From a bacterium ADurb.Bin374 (GTDB lineage: Bacteria; Riflebacteria; Ozemobacteria; Ozemobacterales; Ozemobacteraceae), in assembly GCA_002068715.1 (NCBI GenBank), contig MWAR01000525.1, positions 1-6,746 on the forward strand: DNA of 6,746 nucleotides. The letters are read 5' to 3'. The notes under the pieces were generated by a model. That model did no database searches. It was not told the origin of the DNA and saw only the letters and a program-made list of their open reading frames with translations. The position numbers and the translations under genes were made by a program. Shown here piece by piece: positions 6,669-6,746 of the stretch (positions are counted from its first letter, which is position 1; each line of letters starts with the position of its first letter).

Positions 6669-6746
6669 GACAATTCCCCTTCCTCGTCGTAATACTTTTC
6701 ATACGCCTGGATGATGCGACGCACGAGCTCGTGGCGGATCACGTCC
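6665..6746 (-). CDS. phoH: PhoH-family ATPase, C-terminal end only
   Basis: Only the last 26 codons and the TGA stop (6667-6665) are in the window. The peptide begins DVIRHELVRRIIQAYEKYYD and ends EEGELS. The D-V-x-R-H-x-L-V-x-R-I-I-x-A-Y-E pattern is the characteristic C-terminus of PhoH/YbeZ proteins, P-loop NTPases with a proposed RNA-related role. The position directly upstream of pgpH and ybeY agrees with the phoH-pgpH-ybeY order known from many bacteria. The frame was not in a long open reading frame call because it has no start in the window. The stop overlaps the pgpH GTG by four bases. Confidence 0.82.
   Translation of the reverse strand, partial: DVIRHELVRRIIQAYEKYYDEEGELS

Overview
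The window carries one compact, co-directional gene cluster read entirely from the minus strand, so transcription runs from high to low coordinates. It looks like ordinary bacterial chromosome: GC-rich (roughly 58-60% by eye), densely packed, with several overlapping start/stop junctions and no mobile elements, RNA genes, CRISPR or integration signals. I cannot name the phylum. A 7TM-HD cyclic-di-AMP phosphodiesterase next to phoH and ybeY, and a DUF502 membrane protein, occur across many bacterial phyla.

In transcription order: (1) the last 26 codons of a PhoH-family ATPase (6746-6665); (2) a PgpH/YqfF-type 7TM receptor with a cytoplasmic HD phosphohydrolase domain, 731 aa (6668-4473); (3) the rRNA-maturation endoribonuclease YbeY, 199 aa, with an unusual basic tail (4510-3911); (4) a canonical CNNM/CorC-type ion transporter with a CBS pair, 445 aa (3850-2513); (5) a second, diverged CNNM/CBS paralogue, 421 aa (2482-1217); (6) a DUF502 inner-membrane protein, 235 aa (1220-513); (7) the N-terminal 163 codons of an exported protein of unknown function that runs off the low-coordinate edge (490-2).

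Junctions are tight. There is a GTGA overlap between phoH and pgpH, a 38-nt overlap between pgpH and ybeY, an ATGA overlap between the second transporter and the DUF502 gene, and gaps of 22-60 nt elsewhere. A single polycistronic mRNA is the simplest reading. I see no convincing rho-independent terminator or strong promoter inside the cluster.

The order merges two well-known arrangements: phoH-pgpH-ybeY, typical of Firmicutes, and ybeZ(phoH)-ybeY-ybeX(corC), typical of Proteobacteria. Functionally it joins ribosome/RNA quality control (PhoH, YbeY), cyclic-di-AMP turnover (PgpH), divalent-cation or osmotic homeostasis (the CNNM pair) and envelope functions (DUF502, exported protein). The points most worth a second look are the diverged transporter paralogue, the YbeY tail and the uncharacterised exported protein at the end of the cluster. 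I found nothing that amounts to a clearly new biological system.
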